The notes beneath the pieces were generated by a model. The model ran no database searches and was not told where the DNA came from. It saw nothing but the letters and a program-made list of their open reading frames with translations. Below are positions 36,237 to 45,830 of a stretch of DNA of 64,000 bases, in pieces. The translations under genes and the position numbers were made by a program. Position 1 is the first letter of the stretch. Every line of letters starts with the position of its first letter. The stretch comes from CAWFPR01 sp963817635. Lineage in GTDB: Bacteria; Acidobacteriota; Vicinamibacteria; Vicinamibacterales; 2-12-FULL-66-21. The stretch is from the NCBI GenBank assembly GCA_963817635.1, contig CAWFPR010000001.1, positions 248,001 through 312,000 on the forward strand, written 5' to 3'.

Positions 36237-36935
36237 GTGAAACTGCTGGCCCTCTCCGACCTGCACGGGGCACTCCCGGATCTGCCCTCGTGCGACCTGC
36301 TGATCCTCGGGGGTGATATCTGTCCCGACCGGTACGAGGACGCCCGGGCGATAGACGATCCGGAAGTCCAGGAGGCGTGGCTGCGCTTCCCGTTCAGCGA
36401 CTGGGCCCGGGCGATCCCCCTGCCCCGCGACCGCAAGCTGATGACGTGGGGCAACCACGATTTCGTCGGCGAGCGCGGCCTGCGTCGCGAGCAGCTCGTC
36501 GCGGATCTGCCCGTGCGCGTGTGCGTGGACGAGGCGGTCGAGTTCGACGGGCTGAAGATCTGGATGTCGCCCTGGTCGAACCCGTTCATGGACTGGGCCA
36601 TGATGAAGCCCCCGGCCGAGCTCGCGTCGATCTACGGCGCGATCCCGGACGACACGGACATCCTCGTGAGCCATCAGCCGCCGTTCGGTTACGGCGATCG
36701 CGAGCTCGTCGGGCCGGACCGGATCGAGCACGTCGGCTCGCGGGAACTGCTGTCCGCCATCGACCGCGTCCGGCCGCAGGTCGTGATTTGCGGCCACATC
36801 CATCGCGATTTCGGCGTCTTCGACTACCACGGCGTCCCGATCTACAACGTCGCGGTCTGCGACGCGGACTATCGTCCCACTCACGCGCTCACGCTGATCG
36901 AGGTCACCGCTCGGAGTGCCGGGTCGACGCGCTGA
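36237..36935 (+). CDS. Calcineurin-like metallophosphoesterase
   Basis: A 232-residue soluble enzyme. The metal-binding motifs of the family appear in order: LALSDLHGALPD (D-x-H), LLILGGDICPD (GD), MTWGNHDFVGE (GNHD), VSHQPPFGYGD (H) and CGHIHRDFGVF (GHxH). It lacks membrane helices, so it acts in the cytoplasm on a phosphodiester or phosphomonoester; substrate is unknown. I chose GTG 36237 because the -10 box covers the upstream GTG at 36225. Confidence 0.88.
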   Translation: MKLLALSDLHGALPDLPSCDLLILGGDICPDRYEDARAIDDPEVQEAWLRFPFSDWARAIPLPRDRKLMTWGNHDFVGERGLRREQLVADLPVRVCVDEAVEFDGLKIWMSPWSNPFMDWAMMKPPAELASIYGAIPDDTDILVSHQPPFGYGDRELVGPDRIEHVGSRELLSAIDRVRPQVVICGHIHRDFGVFDYHGVPIYNVAVCDADYRPTHALTLIEVTARSAGSTR

Positions 36936-37065
36936 TGTTCCGCGCGCGCGGTCCCGAATGCTGTATCAAGCTGGGGGAAGGGTAAGTATGCTAGCGGCAT
37001 CCCAACACGAGAGGGCTGACAATCCGGCCGCATCCGGCCGGTGGCCGGTGAGGATTCCCTGACCC

Positions 37066-39042
37066 ATGGTGGATCTCGAGTTCCTCGCGTCCATTCCGAT
37101 CTTCAGCTTCTTCACGCGGCCCGAACTCGAGGCGGCCGAGAAGCTGTTCCGCGAAGTGACCTTCGCGAAAGACGACGTCGTCGTCCGGATCGGCGAGCCC
37201 GGCGATACGTTTTTCGTCGTGCTCGACGGCGAGCTGGACGTGTGGGACGCGAGCCAGCCGCCGCGCCAGACGGGCACGCTCCGGCGCGGCGACTTTTTCG
37301 GCGAGATGGCGTTGCTCCAGGGAGGCCTGCGTACCGCGACGGTCACGGCCGCGCGCCGCGTCCGCCTGGTCGCGGTCGACAAGCCGGCATTCGACCAGCT
37401 GTTCCTCCGCAACCCGAAAGCGATCGAGTACTTCGCGCGTGTCCTGTCCAAGCGCCTGGCCAGCGTCACGCGCGCCCAGCGTATCCGGCGGGCGACGACG
37501 GCCATCGCGGTCGCGAGCCATCGGGGGTTGAAGGGTGAAACGCTCGTCGCCCACGCGCTCGCGGCCATCCTTCGGCAGATCACCGCCACCGAGGTGGTGT
37601 ACGTCGAAGTGCGTCCGAGCCAGGAAGCGCCGAGGCCGAGCGTGCTCGACCTGCTCTCCGGCGACCTGGAATACGCGCCGCGCAAATGGGTGCGGCCGAA
37701 CGAGAACGGCCGCCCGACGACGCTGCAGATCGTCGTCCCTGACAACATGGATCGCGGCACCTACGGCGATCTGATGTCGAACCTTGTCTCGAAACTGAGC
37801 GACGCGTTCAGTTTCATCATCTTCGATCTGGGATCGCAGTTCCCTGGCCTGATCGAGTCGGCGCCGGCATTCGCCGACGTCTTCGTGGCGCTGGTCGACA
37901 CGGCCGACGGCGATCCCGGGATCGCCGACCTGCGCTCGATGAAGCTGCATCGGGTGGTGAACCTGTTCAACCCGACCTCGCGGCCGATCCCGATCAGCAG
38001 CAGCGAGCCGTTCGTCATTCCCTACAGTCCGGTCTTCACGCGCCCGACCGCCGAAGCGAGCGAGTACATCCGGACCAATCCGCGGTCGGCTCCCTCGCTG
38101 CCGATGTTCCGGCTCGCGCACAAGCTGCTCGGGATCTCGATCGGGATCGCGCTCGGCGGCGGCGCCGCGTTCGGCCTCGCTCACCTGGGCGTGCTCCAGG
38201 TGCTCGAGGAGGACGGGATCCCGATCGATCTGGTGGCCGGGTGCAGCCAGGGATCCATCGTCGCCGTCGGCTATGCCGCGGGCCTCAGCGTGAGCGAGAT
38301 GATCGGGATCGCGCGTGAGCTGGGCACGCGGCGCAACTTCCTCTTCGCCTCGGATCCGACGTTCTTCCTGAAGCCGGGTATCCTGTCGGGCCAGCGATTC
38401 GTGTCGATGATGCGCCCGTTCCTGAAGGGCAAGGACACGTTCGAGCAACTGCTGCTGCCCTGCCGCACGGTGGCGACCGACATCGAATCCGGCGAGCGCG
38501 TCGCCATCGGGTCGGGGAGCCTCGAGACCGCCTATCGCGCGAGCTCGTCGGTGCCGATGGTGCTGGCGCCGCTGCGGGACGGCGAGCGCGTGCTGGTCGA
38601 CGGCGGCGTCGCCGATCCGGTGCCCGCGGGTGTGGCGACCGACATGGGCGCCGACATCACGATCGCGGTCAACGTCGTGCCCCCCATGAAGCGCGGCGTC
38701 GAAACCGTCCTGTCGTCGTTCTATCGCAGGATGAACGCCTTCAACCCGCTGTCGTATTTCGGCGACGGCCAGGACATGCCGAACCTCTTCGACATCGTGA
38801 TGAACTCGATGCAGATTCTTCAGTACGAACTCGGCAACTTCAAGGCGATCTCGGCCGACGTGCTGATCAACCCGGACCTGTCCGACTTCACCTGGATCGA
38901 GTACTACCGCGCCGACGAACTGATCGAACGGGGCGCGCAGGCCGCGCGCACGGCGCTGCCGGCCATCCACGCCGCGGTCGAGGCGAAGATCGAACCCATC
39001 CGACAGGCGGCCCCTGGCGCCCGCGCGCTGTCCGGACGCTGA
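37066..39042 (+). CDS. Patatin-like phospholipase with an N-terminal cyclic-nucleotide-binding domain (NTE/RssA type)
   Basis: A 658-residue protein with three parts. Residues 1-125 form a CAP/cNMP-binding domain (IPIFSFFTRPELEAAEKLF, LRRGDFFGEMALLQGG). Residues about 150-330 look like a P-loop-type alpha/beta domain without a Walker A (EVVYVEVRPS, FSFIIFDLGSQFP). Residues 355-560 are the patatin domain: oxyanion GGGAAFGLAHLG, nucleophile S394 in GCSQGS, and dyad D512 in VDGGVADPVP. The architecture matches neuropathy-target-esterase-like lysophospholipases. It would hydrolyse membrane phospholipids under nucleotide or allosteric control. It stands alone. Confidence 0.9.
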   Translation: MVDLEFLASIPIFSFFTRPELEAAEKLFREVTFAKDDVVVRIGEPGDTFFVVLDGELDVWDASQPPRQTGTLRRGDFFGEMALLQGGLRTATVTAARRVRLVAVDKPAFDQLFLRNPKAIEYFARVLSKRLASVTRAQRIRRATTAIAVASHRGLKGETLVAHALAAILRQITATEVVYVEVRPSQEAPRPSVLDLLSGDLEYAPRKWVRPNENGRPTTLQIVVPDNMDRGTYGDLMSNLVSKLSDAFSFIIFDLGSQFPGLIESAPAFADVFVALVDTADGDPGIADLRSMKLHRVVNLFNPTSRPIPISSSEPFVIPYSPVFTRPTAEASEYIRTNPRSAPSLPMFRLAHKLLGISIGIALGGGAAFGLAHLGVLQVLEEDGIPIDLVAGCSQGSIVAVGYAAGLSVSEMIGIARELGTRRNFLFASDPTFFLKPGILSGQRFVSMMRPFLKGKDTFEQLLLPCRTVATDIESGERVAIGSGSLETAYRASSSVPMVLAPLRDGERVLVDGGVADPVPAGVATDMGADITIAVNVVPPMKRGVETVLSSFYRRMNAFNPLSYFGDGQDMPNLFDIVMNSMQILQYELGNFKAISADVLINPDLSDFTWIEYYRADELIERGAQAARTALPAIHAAVEAKIEPIRQAAPGARALSGR

Positions 39043-39213
39043 TGCCGATCACGATGAGCCTCCTGCTGCACGATCCGCCCGCGCGCCACCATTGGACGCG
39101 CCATCGCTCGTCAACCTGCTCACACCATCAGACGGCTGCGATCCGTTGGCGATGACGCCGCGCCACACGAACGTTCGCATCCGCCTCCGAAGGGTCCCAG
39201 GCGAGAACTCCCG

Positions 39214-40638
39214 ATGACAGACCTCCGCTCCTTCCTCCACGGACCCGCCACCGACATCGTCCGGGCCATCGCCGCCGACGACATCTCGGCTGCGGAGATC
39301 GTCGGCCTTCACCTCGAACAGATCGCGCGACTTCAGCCGCAGCTCAATGCGTTCGTGGACGTGCGCGGCGACGCTGCGCTGACCGAGGCGCGCACGCAGG
39401 ACGACGCCGCCGCGCGCGGCATCCCGCGCGGCCCGCTCGGCGGACTGCCGGTCACCGTCAAGAGCGCAATCGAGGTGGCCGGGCTGCGCTGCGAAACCGG
39501 CAGCCCGTCACGCAAGGGCATCGTGGCCGCCAGCGACGCCGTCGTCGTCACGCGGCTGCGGGCGGCGGGAGCCATCGTGCTCGGAACGACGAACGTGGCC
39601 GAGATGCTGATGGGCTACGAGTCGGTCAACCCCCTGCACGGGCGGACGGCGAACCCCTGGGGCCTCGACTTCACGCCCGGCGGCTCGAGCGGCGGTGAAT
39701 CGGCGGCGATCGCCGCGGGCTGTTCGGCCGGCGGCATCGGCAGCGACGGCGGAGGCTCGATTCGGGTGCCGGCGCACTTCACGGGCATATGCGGCCTGAA
39801 GCCGACGCCCGGGCGCATTCCCGGCACGGGCCACCAGCCGGCCTGCCTTGGACCGTTCTCGCTCATCGGCGTCGTCGGTCCGATGGCGCGCACCGTTCGC
39901 GACGTCTTCGAACTCTTTCGCGTTGTCGCAGGCTGGGAACCAGGCGACCCGATGGCCGTGCCGCTCCCTGCCGGCGAACTCGATGACGCGCCGGGCGGCC
40001 GCGCCATCCGCATCGGCTTCTTCGAGGACGACGGCCGGACCATGGTCACCCCGGAGACGCGGGCCGCCGTGCAGGCGGCCGCGCAGGCGGCCGGACGCGC
40101 CGGGCATCACGTGGAAGCCTGGCGTCCCGAGGGACTCGACCGCGCGCGGGAACTGTGGGACATCTTCTTCGCCGAAGTCGGCTTGATGCTGCTCGGCGAG
40201 ACGCTCGAAGGCGCCGAACGCGCGCTGCCAATCCTCGAGGCGTTCCTGAAGGGAGCGGCGCCGCTGCCGCCGCTCACGAGCACCGGGTTCATTCATGCCT
40301 GGATCGATCGCGACGACGTGCGCGCGAGCCTGCTCCGGCAGATGGAAACTCACCGGATCCTGATCTGCCCCGTGGCGGCGATCCCCGCCTTCCGCCACGG
40401 CGAGCGCCGGTGGAAGGTCGATGGCACCGACGTCGGCTATCTCGACGCGATGGCATACACGCAGTGGTTCAACATCCTCGGCAATCCGGCCGCGGTGGTA
40501 CCGGTCGGGAAGTCCCCCGATGGCCTGCCGATCGCCGTGCAGGTCGTCGGACGGCCGTTCGAAGAGGAGATCGTGCTGGCGGTCGCCGCGCAGATCGAGC
40601 GAGAGACGGGAGGATACGCGCGCCCGCCCATCTCGTGA
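39214..40638 (+). CDS. Amidase-signature-family amidase
   Basis: A 474-residue amidase with the full Ser-Ser-Lys triad: K83 (PVTVKSAIE), cis-Ser S158 (TPGGSSGGESAAIA) and nucleophile S182 (GSDGGGSIRVPAHFTG). Length and layout match the family, which includes GatA, FAAH-like and aryl-amide hydrolases. No GatB or GatC gene is nearby, so it is more likely a stand-alone amide hydrolase than the tRNA amidotransferase. The substrate is unknown. Its 3' end overlaps the frame of the convergent TlpA gene by about 200 nt. The 171 nt upstream hold no gene. Confidence 0.88.
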   Translation: MTDLRSFLHGPATDIVRAIAADDISAAEIVGLHLEQIARLQPQLNAFVDVRGDAALTEARTQDDAAARGIPRGPLGGLPVTVKSAIEVAGLRCETGSPSRKGIVAASDAVVVTRLRAAGAIVLGTTNVAEMLMGYESVNPLHGRTANPWGLDFTPGGSSGGESAAIAAGCSAGGIGSDGGGSIRVPAHFTGICGLKPTPGRIPGTGHQPACLGPFSLIGVVGPMARTVRDVFELFRVVAGWEPGDPMAVPLPAGELDDAPGGRAIRIGFFEDDGRTMVTPETRAAVQAAAQAAGRAGHHVEAWRPEGLDRARELWDIFFAEVGLMLLGETLEGAERALPILEAFLKGAAPLPPLTSTGFIHAWIDRDDVRASLLRQMETHRILICPVAAIPAFRHGERRWKVDGTDVGYLDAMAYTQWFNILGNPAAVVPVGKSPDGLPIAVQVVGRPFEEEIVLAVAAQIERETGGYARPPIS

Positions 40639-41216
40639 CGATTCATCGGCCGGCCGATGGCGTGAGGCCAGGCTGGTCCAGTCCGATTGCCGCCCTTCGC
40701 CGCGCGAATCGACTCGACCCGCGAGCTGAAATCGGCGAACAGGTGCTCGGTGAAACCTACCTTCTCGTAGACCTTCCGCCCCTCTCCGTCGAGGAACCAG
40801 CTCGTGGGAAACACCTCGAGACCGGCCTTGGTGACGTAGCCCTTGTCCAGGAGCACCGGGAACGTGTAGCCGTGCTGGGTCATCCAGGGCGGCACGTCGG
40901 CCGGCTTTTCATCCGTGTTGATGGTCAGGATGGCGACTTCGGGATCGCTGGCGTACTTCTCGTGGAGCTGCTGGACCTCGGGCATTTCCTTCAGGCACTG
41001 GGTGCACCAGATGCCCCAGAAGTTGATGACGACGATCTTGCCCTTCATGCTGTCGAGCGTGACCTGCCTGCCGTCGAGCGACTTCAGCTTGAATTTCGGC
41101 ACAGGGACCGGGCTGGTGATGGCGGCGGCCGGGGCCTGCGGCGCGGCGGAGGCGACGACGCCCGACGTCACCACGAGGAGAAGAGCAGCCAGACGAATCG
41201 CACGATGACAGCGCAT
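40437..41216 (-). CDS. TlpA/ResA-like periplasmic thioredoxin
   Basis: A signal peptide (residues 1-25) leads to a thioredoxin fold with INFWGIWCTQCLKEMPEVQQ, giving the redox pair CTQC, and a cis-Pro loop at VFPTSWFLDGEGR. TlpA/ResA proteins keep apocytochrome c Cys residues reduced or act in disulphide exchange. It is the last gene of the cytochrome/FG-GAP operon, 56 nt after the CRTAC1 gene, which fits heme-attachment support. The open frame runs 200 nt into the convergent amidase gene; a one-base shift near 40700 would stop it at 40643, which is more natural. Confidence 0.8.
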   Translation of the reverse strand: MRCHRAIRLAALLLVVTSGVVASAAPQAPAAAITSPVPVPKFKLKSLDGRQVTLDSMKGKIVVINFWGIWCTQCLKEMPEVQQLHEKYASDPEVAILTINTDEKPADVPPWMTQHGYTFPVLLDKGYVTKAGLEVFPTSWFLDGEGRKVYEKVGFTEHLFADFSSRVESIRAAKGGNRTGPAWPHAIGRPMNRHEMGGRAYPPVSRSICAATASTISSSNGRPTTCTAIGRPSGDFPTGTTAAGLPRMLNHCVYAIASR

Positions 41217-41272
41217 GGTGTGGACGCCTCAGGAAAAGGGCGGGCGGATGGATCGCCCGCCGCCGACGGTGT

Positions 41273-42964
41273 TCAGGGGTGCGTGCCCTTGGCGGGCGCG
41301 GCCTTGCTGACAATCCCCTTGCCTTCCTCGACCACGAGGAACTGATTGGCGGCGACGTTCGTGATCCGATCCTTCTGCCCGCTGGGCCACTCGACTTCGA
41401 TGGTCGAGACGGTCGGGTCCTTGCCAAGGCCGAAGGTCAGCGCGAGGTCGCTCTGCGAGCAGTAGCTCGATCCGCTGTGGACCGTGTTCCACTGTTTGCC
41501 GCCGGCGCTCTCGATGCGCACGACCGCGCCGATGCCGTCCCGGTTGGACTTCACGCCGCGGGTGCGGATGCAGATGAAGTTGTTCCGGTTGCCGCCGTCG
41601 TTGCGATAGAGGTAGGCGGGGCCCTGATTCTCGGTGAAGAGCACGTCGAGGTCGCCGTCGCGATCGTAGTCGCCATACACCGCGCCGCGCGCGACAATCG
41701 GGCGGCCGAACTGCGGACCGACCGAGGCGGTCGCGTCCTCGAACTTGCTCTGCCCGAGGTTGCGGAAGAGGAGCGGCGGCTGCTTGAAGGTCACCTTCGG
41801 CTGCACGCTCTCGATTTCCTCCTCGATGTGCCCGTTGGCAGCGAGGATGTCGGGGTAGCCGTCCAGGTCGTAGTCGAAAAAGAACACGCCAAAGGCGAGC
41901 GACAGCAGGCTGGCGCGGCCAATCGCCGAGCGCGGGGCCTCGTCCACGAACAGGTTCTTGCCTTCGTTGTGGTACAGCCCGAGCATCTGGTTCGAGAAGT
42001 TGCCGACGATCAGGTGCGGCCGGCCCGACCGGTCGTAGTCGGCCGCGTCCACGCCCATCGCGCCCCGCGCGACGCCGTCCTCGCTGTAGGCCACACCGGC
42101 CGACATGCCTTCCTCCGTGAACGTGCCGTTCTGGTTGTTGCGATAGAGCTTGTTCGGCTGCGTGTCGTTCGCGATGAACAGGTCGGGCCAGCCGTCCATG
42201 TTGTAGTCGAACACCGCGATGCCGAGCGACTTGCCGTTCGGATCGGCGATGCCGGCCTTCTGGCTGACGTCCTCGAACCGGCCGCCGCCGAGGTTGCGAT
42301 AGAGCTTCGACGCCGTGCCCTTGTACGATTCCGGCGTGCAGTAGGACTTGGAGACGCCGTCGAGCGAGCACCAGAGGTCGTTCTTCGCGTCCCATTTCAC
42401 GTAGTTCGCCACCAGGAGATCGAGGCGGCCGTCCTTGTCGTAGTCGAGCCAGGCGGCGCTCGTCCCGAAATTGGCGTTCTCGATTCCGGCCGCCTTCGTC
42501 ACGTCCTTGAACTTCCCGCCGCCGAGATTCTGGAAGAGGTGATCGCCTTCGAGCGCCGTGACGTACAGGTCCTCGCGGCCATCGTTGTCGTAGTCGGCGG
42601 CCGCGACGCCCATGCCGTACATCTCGACGTCCAGCCCGCTCCCGGCCGTGACGTTCGTGAACTTGCCCGTGCCGGTGTTCCGATACAGCGCGCTCAGCGA
42701 CTTGCGGCCTGGACGCGGGGTCCAGTCCCGGCCGTTCACCAGGAAGATGTCGAGCCAGCCGTCGCCGTCGGCGTCGAAGAAGGCGGCGCCTGAACCGAGC
42801 GTCTCCGGCAGCCACTTCTTGCCGGTCCGGCCGTTGTTGTGGGTGAAGTTGATACCGGCGGCCGTCGTGACGTCGGTGAACGTGATGCCGCGCGTCTGTG
42901 CCGCAACGGCGCCGGCCGACACGGCGACTGCCGTGAGAATCGTAAGCGTTCGCATCTGTTTCAT
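41273..42964 (-). CDS. Secreted FG-GAP/VCBS propeller with ASPIC/UnbV domain (CRTAC1 family), 563 aa
   Basis: Signal peptide at residues 1-23. About seven FG-GAP blades follow, each with a calcium-loop motif: DADGDGWLDIFLVNG, DYDNDGREDLYVT, DYDKDGRLDLLVAN, DYNMDGWPDLFIAND, DYDLDGYPDILAANG, DYDRDGDLDVLFTEN. The C-terminal 90 residues are the ASPIC/UnbV domain (SNRDGIGAVVRIESAGGKQW, YCSQSDLALTFGLG, VEWPSGQKDRITNV). The protein is exported and calcium-dependent; its partners are unknown. ATG 42964 overlaps the cytochrome stop. It contains extra Cys (LWCSLDGVSKSYCTPES) not seen in the other paralogues. Confidence 0.9.
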   Translation of the reverse strand: MKQMRTLTILTAVAVSAGAVAAQTRGITFTDVTTAAGINFTHNNGRTGKKWLPETLGSGAAFFDADGDGWLDIFLVNGRDWTPRPGRKSLSALYRNTGTGKFTNVTAGSGLDVEMYGMGVAAADYDNDGREDLYVTALEGDHLFQNLGGGKFKDVTKAAGIENANFGTSAAWLDYDKDGRLDLLVANYVKWDAKNDLWCSLDGVSKSYCTPESYKGTASKLYRNLGGGRFEDVSQKAGIADPNGKSLGIAVFDYNMDGWPDLFIANDTQPNKLYRNNQNGTFTEEGMSAGVAYSEDGVARGAMGVDAADYDRSGRPHLIVGNFSNQMLGLYHNEGKNLFVDEAPRSAIGRASLLSLAFGVFFFDYDLDGYPDILAANGHIEEEIESVQPKVTFKQPPLLFRNLGQSKFEDATASVGPQFGRPIVARGAVYGDYDRDGDLDVLFTENQGPAYLYRNDGGNRNNFICIRTRGVKSNRDGIGAVVRIESAGGKQWNTVHSGSSYCSQSDLALTFGLGKDPTVSTIEVEWPSGQKDRITNVAANQFLVVEEGKGIVSKAAPAKGTHP

Positions 42965-45830
42965 CAGTTGATTCCGCCGGCGCTGCTGCCACTGGACGTT
43001 GCGGGCGCGGGCGCCGCCGTCGACCGCGTCAACGGAAGCGCGATGCTGTCGTGCTCGTGGATCTGCTGCCGTTCGTTGTTCTCTTCCGGCTTCGCGCGAC
43101 GGCGGTCGCCGGTGATCGCCTGGGCCGACTCCTCGGCCTTGAAGCGCCGGAACAGCTGCTCTTCGCGCGCCGCCGCCTCCATGTCGCCGAGCCCGCGGTG
43201 CGCGAGCATCGCCGTGTAGTGCATCTGGAGATCCTCGGGATCCACCTTGCAGACCTCGTCGAGCACCTTCAGCGACTCCGCGTACTCACGCGACAGGAAC
43301 AGGACGCGCGCGAGCTGGTTGAGCGCGACGCGGTCGCGCGGATATTGCGCGAGCACCGTGCGCAGCGAGGCCATGGCCGCCGGGTAGTCGCCATCCGCCC
43401 GTTCGATCAGCGCCTGGAAGAAGTGGATCCGGCCGAGCGACGGATCGATCGCGAGCGCTTTCTGGATGTAGGGTTTGGCGGCGTCCGTCTCGCCTTCCTG
43501 GATCAGCGCGCGCGCCACGTTCAGCCAGCCATCCGCGTACCCGGCTCGGCCTTCGTCACGGTGTTGAACGCGTATTCCGCACCCTTGATGTCGCCCTGCA
43601 GCAGCAGCCCGATGCCCCAGTCGTTCCAGCGCTCGCGATCCTCCTTCCGGATCACGGGCGTCCACGCGGTCGGCGTCTTGCCGTCGCCGAGCGGAATGCT
43701 GGCGGTCGCTTCCGCGAGCACGATAATCGGGAGATCGGGAATTTCACCCTTGATCTGGCCGGAGACGTTCGCCGGCACGTTCTTCGGATCGTACCAGGTA
43801 CTCCAGGCTGTTGAACGCCTTGCCGACGAGCGACGGATCCTGCCCCGGCTTGGGCTGCCCCGCGTAGGCGAACTGCGTGTACGAGTACGCGAACTTCCGG
43901 TAGTTCAGTTTCGCGGTGAAGGTGATCGGCCCGCGGGCGTCCTTCGGAATGTGCACGCGGTAGTGCGCCACGTCGGCAGCGCCCGGCGGGATCAGGCGCA
44001 CGTACTGCACGCTGCGCGCCTGCCAGGCATTGCGCTTGTCGATCGGATTGCCCTTGCCGTCGAGCTGGAGCGCGCGGTAGAAGTGAGCGCCGGGCTCGAC
44101 CTGGCCCTTGCCGCCATCTTCCACCTCTCCGCTCCAGAAGATGATCCGCCCATCGGCATCCTTCCCCTGCAGCTCGAGCCACACGTCAAGCGCGTCGACC
44201 GTGCCGCCCGGGAAGAAGTGTCCGATGCGCACCGTGCGCACCACGACGTCCACGCGGGCCGTGGAGCCTGGAGCGAGCACCGGCTGCGCCTGATCGATCG
44301 GCGCCGACACCTGGCCGACGTCGCGGATCACGATTGGCCCGTGCTGCTCCGACTCTTCGCCGACGCCGAAGGCCGTCATGATCTGCGGCCCCTCAGCCGC
44401 GCGGCGAACCATCTTCGTGCCCTCGGACTTCTCGTCGATCGGCGAGACCGCGAAGATGTCCACCTTGACGAATCCGGACTGCAGGAAGTCCTTCGTGACC
44501 TTCATCTGCGCGTCGTCCTTGTTCACCAGGGCCAGGGCGGTATTCGCCGCGGGGAAGCGGTGGCTGTGCACCGTGCCGTCGGCGTGGCGGCCCGGATCGT
44601 TCGACGGCGTGGGCGGCATGTGGCAATCGACGCACACCAGCGGTTTCGGCGGATAGTAGAACGAGCGCGCACCCTGTCCCGAGACGCCGCTCGCCTGCCA
44701 GTTGTCGTACTCGTTGAACCCGCGGAACCAGCGATAGTCGTTCACCGGCACATCCAGGTGCACCTTGTGGCACGTCGAACAGGTACTCGGCCGAATCGAG
44801 CCGCATGAACGGCTTCATGAACGTGCGGCGATGCGGCTCCGGGTTCAGGTACGTCAGGAACCGATCCATCGTCTTGATGATGGGATTCTTGCTGTTCGCC
44901 AGCTCGTGCAGCGGCGGGTACTCCATCGTGACGCCCGCCTGCCCCATCGAGCTGTCCACGTGCGTAATCGAGTGGCACGACGTGCAGGCCAGCCCCGCGT
45001 GCGCCTCCGGCGTGTCGATCTGGTCCTTGATCGGACGGTCGAATCGTCCGTTGAAGAACACCGCATGGTCGTGGCAGCCCGCGCACCACTTGCTCGGCTG
45101 GGTGCCGACGACGTCCTGCATGTATTCAACCGCCTTGCGGTAGAACTGGTTGTTGAACGACGAGAAGTGATGGGCGGAGCTTTGCCACTGGTCGTAGATG
45201 TCCTTGTGGCACTCGCCGCACGTCTTCGAGTCCATGAAGAAGTTCGCAGGAATGATCCCGCCCACGTTGGTCTTCGCCGACGACGGGAAGAACGGCGAGC
45301 TCGGACCGCCGCCTTCGCCCTGCATCGACAGCGGCGGCACCGACGGGTTCACGATCCGGTCAAGCGGGTTCGGGTGGGTCTTGACGTAGATGCCCGACCG
45401 TCAGCGGCAGCACCGCCGCGAACACCGCCGCGCCCTGGACGCTGATGCCGAACGTGCGCGGCCGACCGGCGCCCCGCGCCAGCCGGAAGGCGAACGGCAG
45501 CAGCGCCACGACGCCGAGTGCGGCCGAGACGATGTGCGCGTCGAGAATCCACCTGTTCTCCAGCAGGTTCCCCACCCAGACGAGGTACAGCGCCAGGACG
45601 ACCGACACCCCGAACAGCACGGACGGGACAGCGAGCGGCCGCCGCAGCTCCGGTTCGCGCTTCAGCAGCAGCGCGAACGCCACCGCCAGCACGACACCCA
45701 GGACCAGGTGCGCCAGCACGTTCATCATGTACGGGATCGTCGGCGAGGCGAACGCGGCAATGTACCCGGTGTTGATCAGCAGGAGGACAAATCCCGCAGA
45801 CACCGCCGCCTTGAGCGTGGGACGCGTCAT
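42964..45830 (-). CDS. Membrane-anchored five-heme cytochrome c with C-terminal TPRs, four frame breaks
   Basis: Four breaks (about 45394, 44780, 43800 and 43543) split one protein of about 950 residues. Joined, it reads: four to five membrane helices (45830-45400; ISAGFVLLLINTGYIAAF-like start), a linker GIYVKTHPNPLDRIVNPSVP, a heme region with CGECHK, CAGCHD, CTSCHS, CSTCHK and CVDCHM, a beta-rich domain of about 250 residues (VRIGHFFPGGTVDALDVWLE), then TPRs (NVARALIQEGETDAAKPYIQ). The fourth heme motif lies exactly at a break and appears only after correction. The heme part resembles cytochrome c554-type electron carriers. It is coupled by 4-nt overlaps on both sides. The anchor should hold the hemes in the periplasm. 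All four pieces keep family sequence with nothing missing, so the gene is probably intact. Confidence 0.8.
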
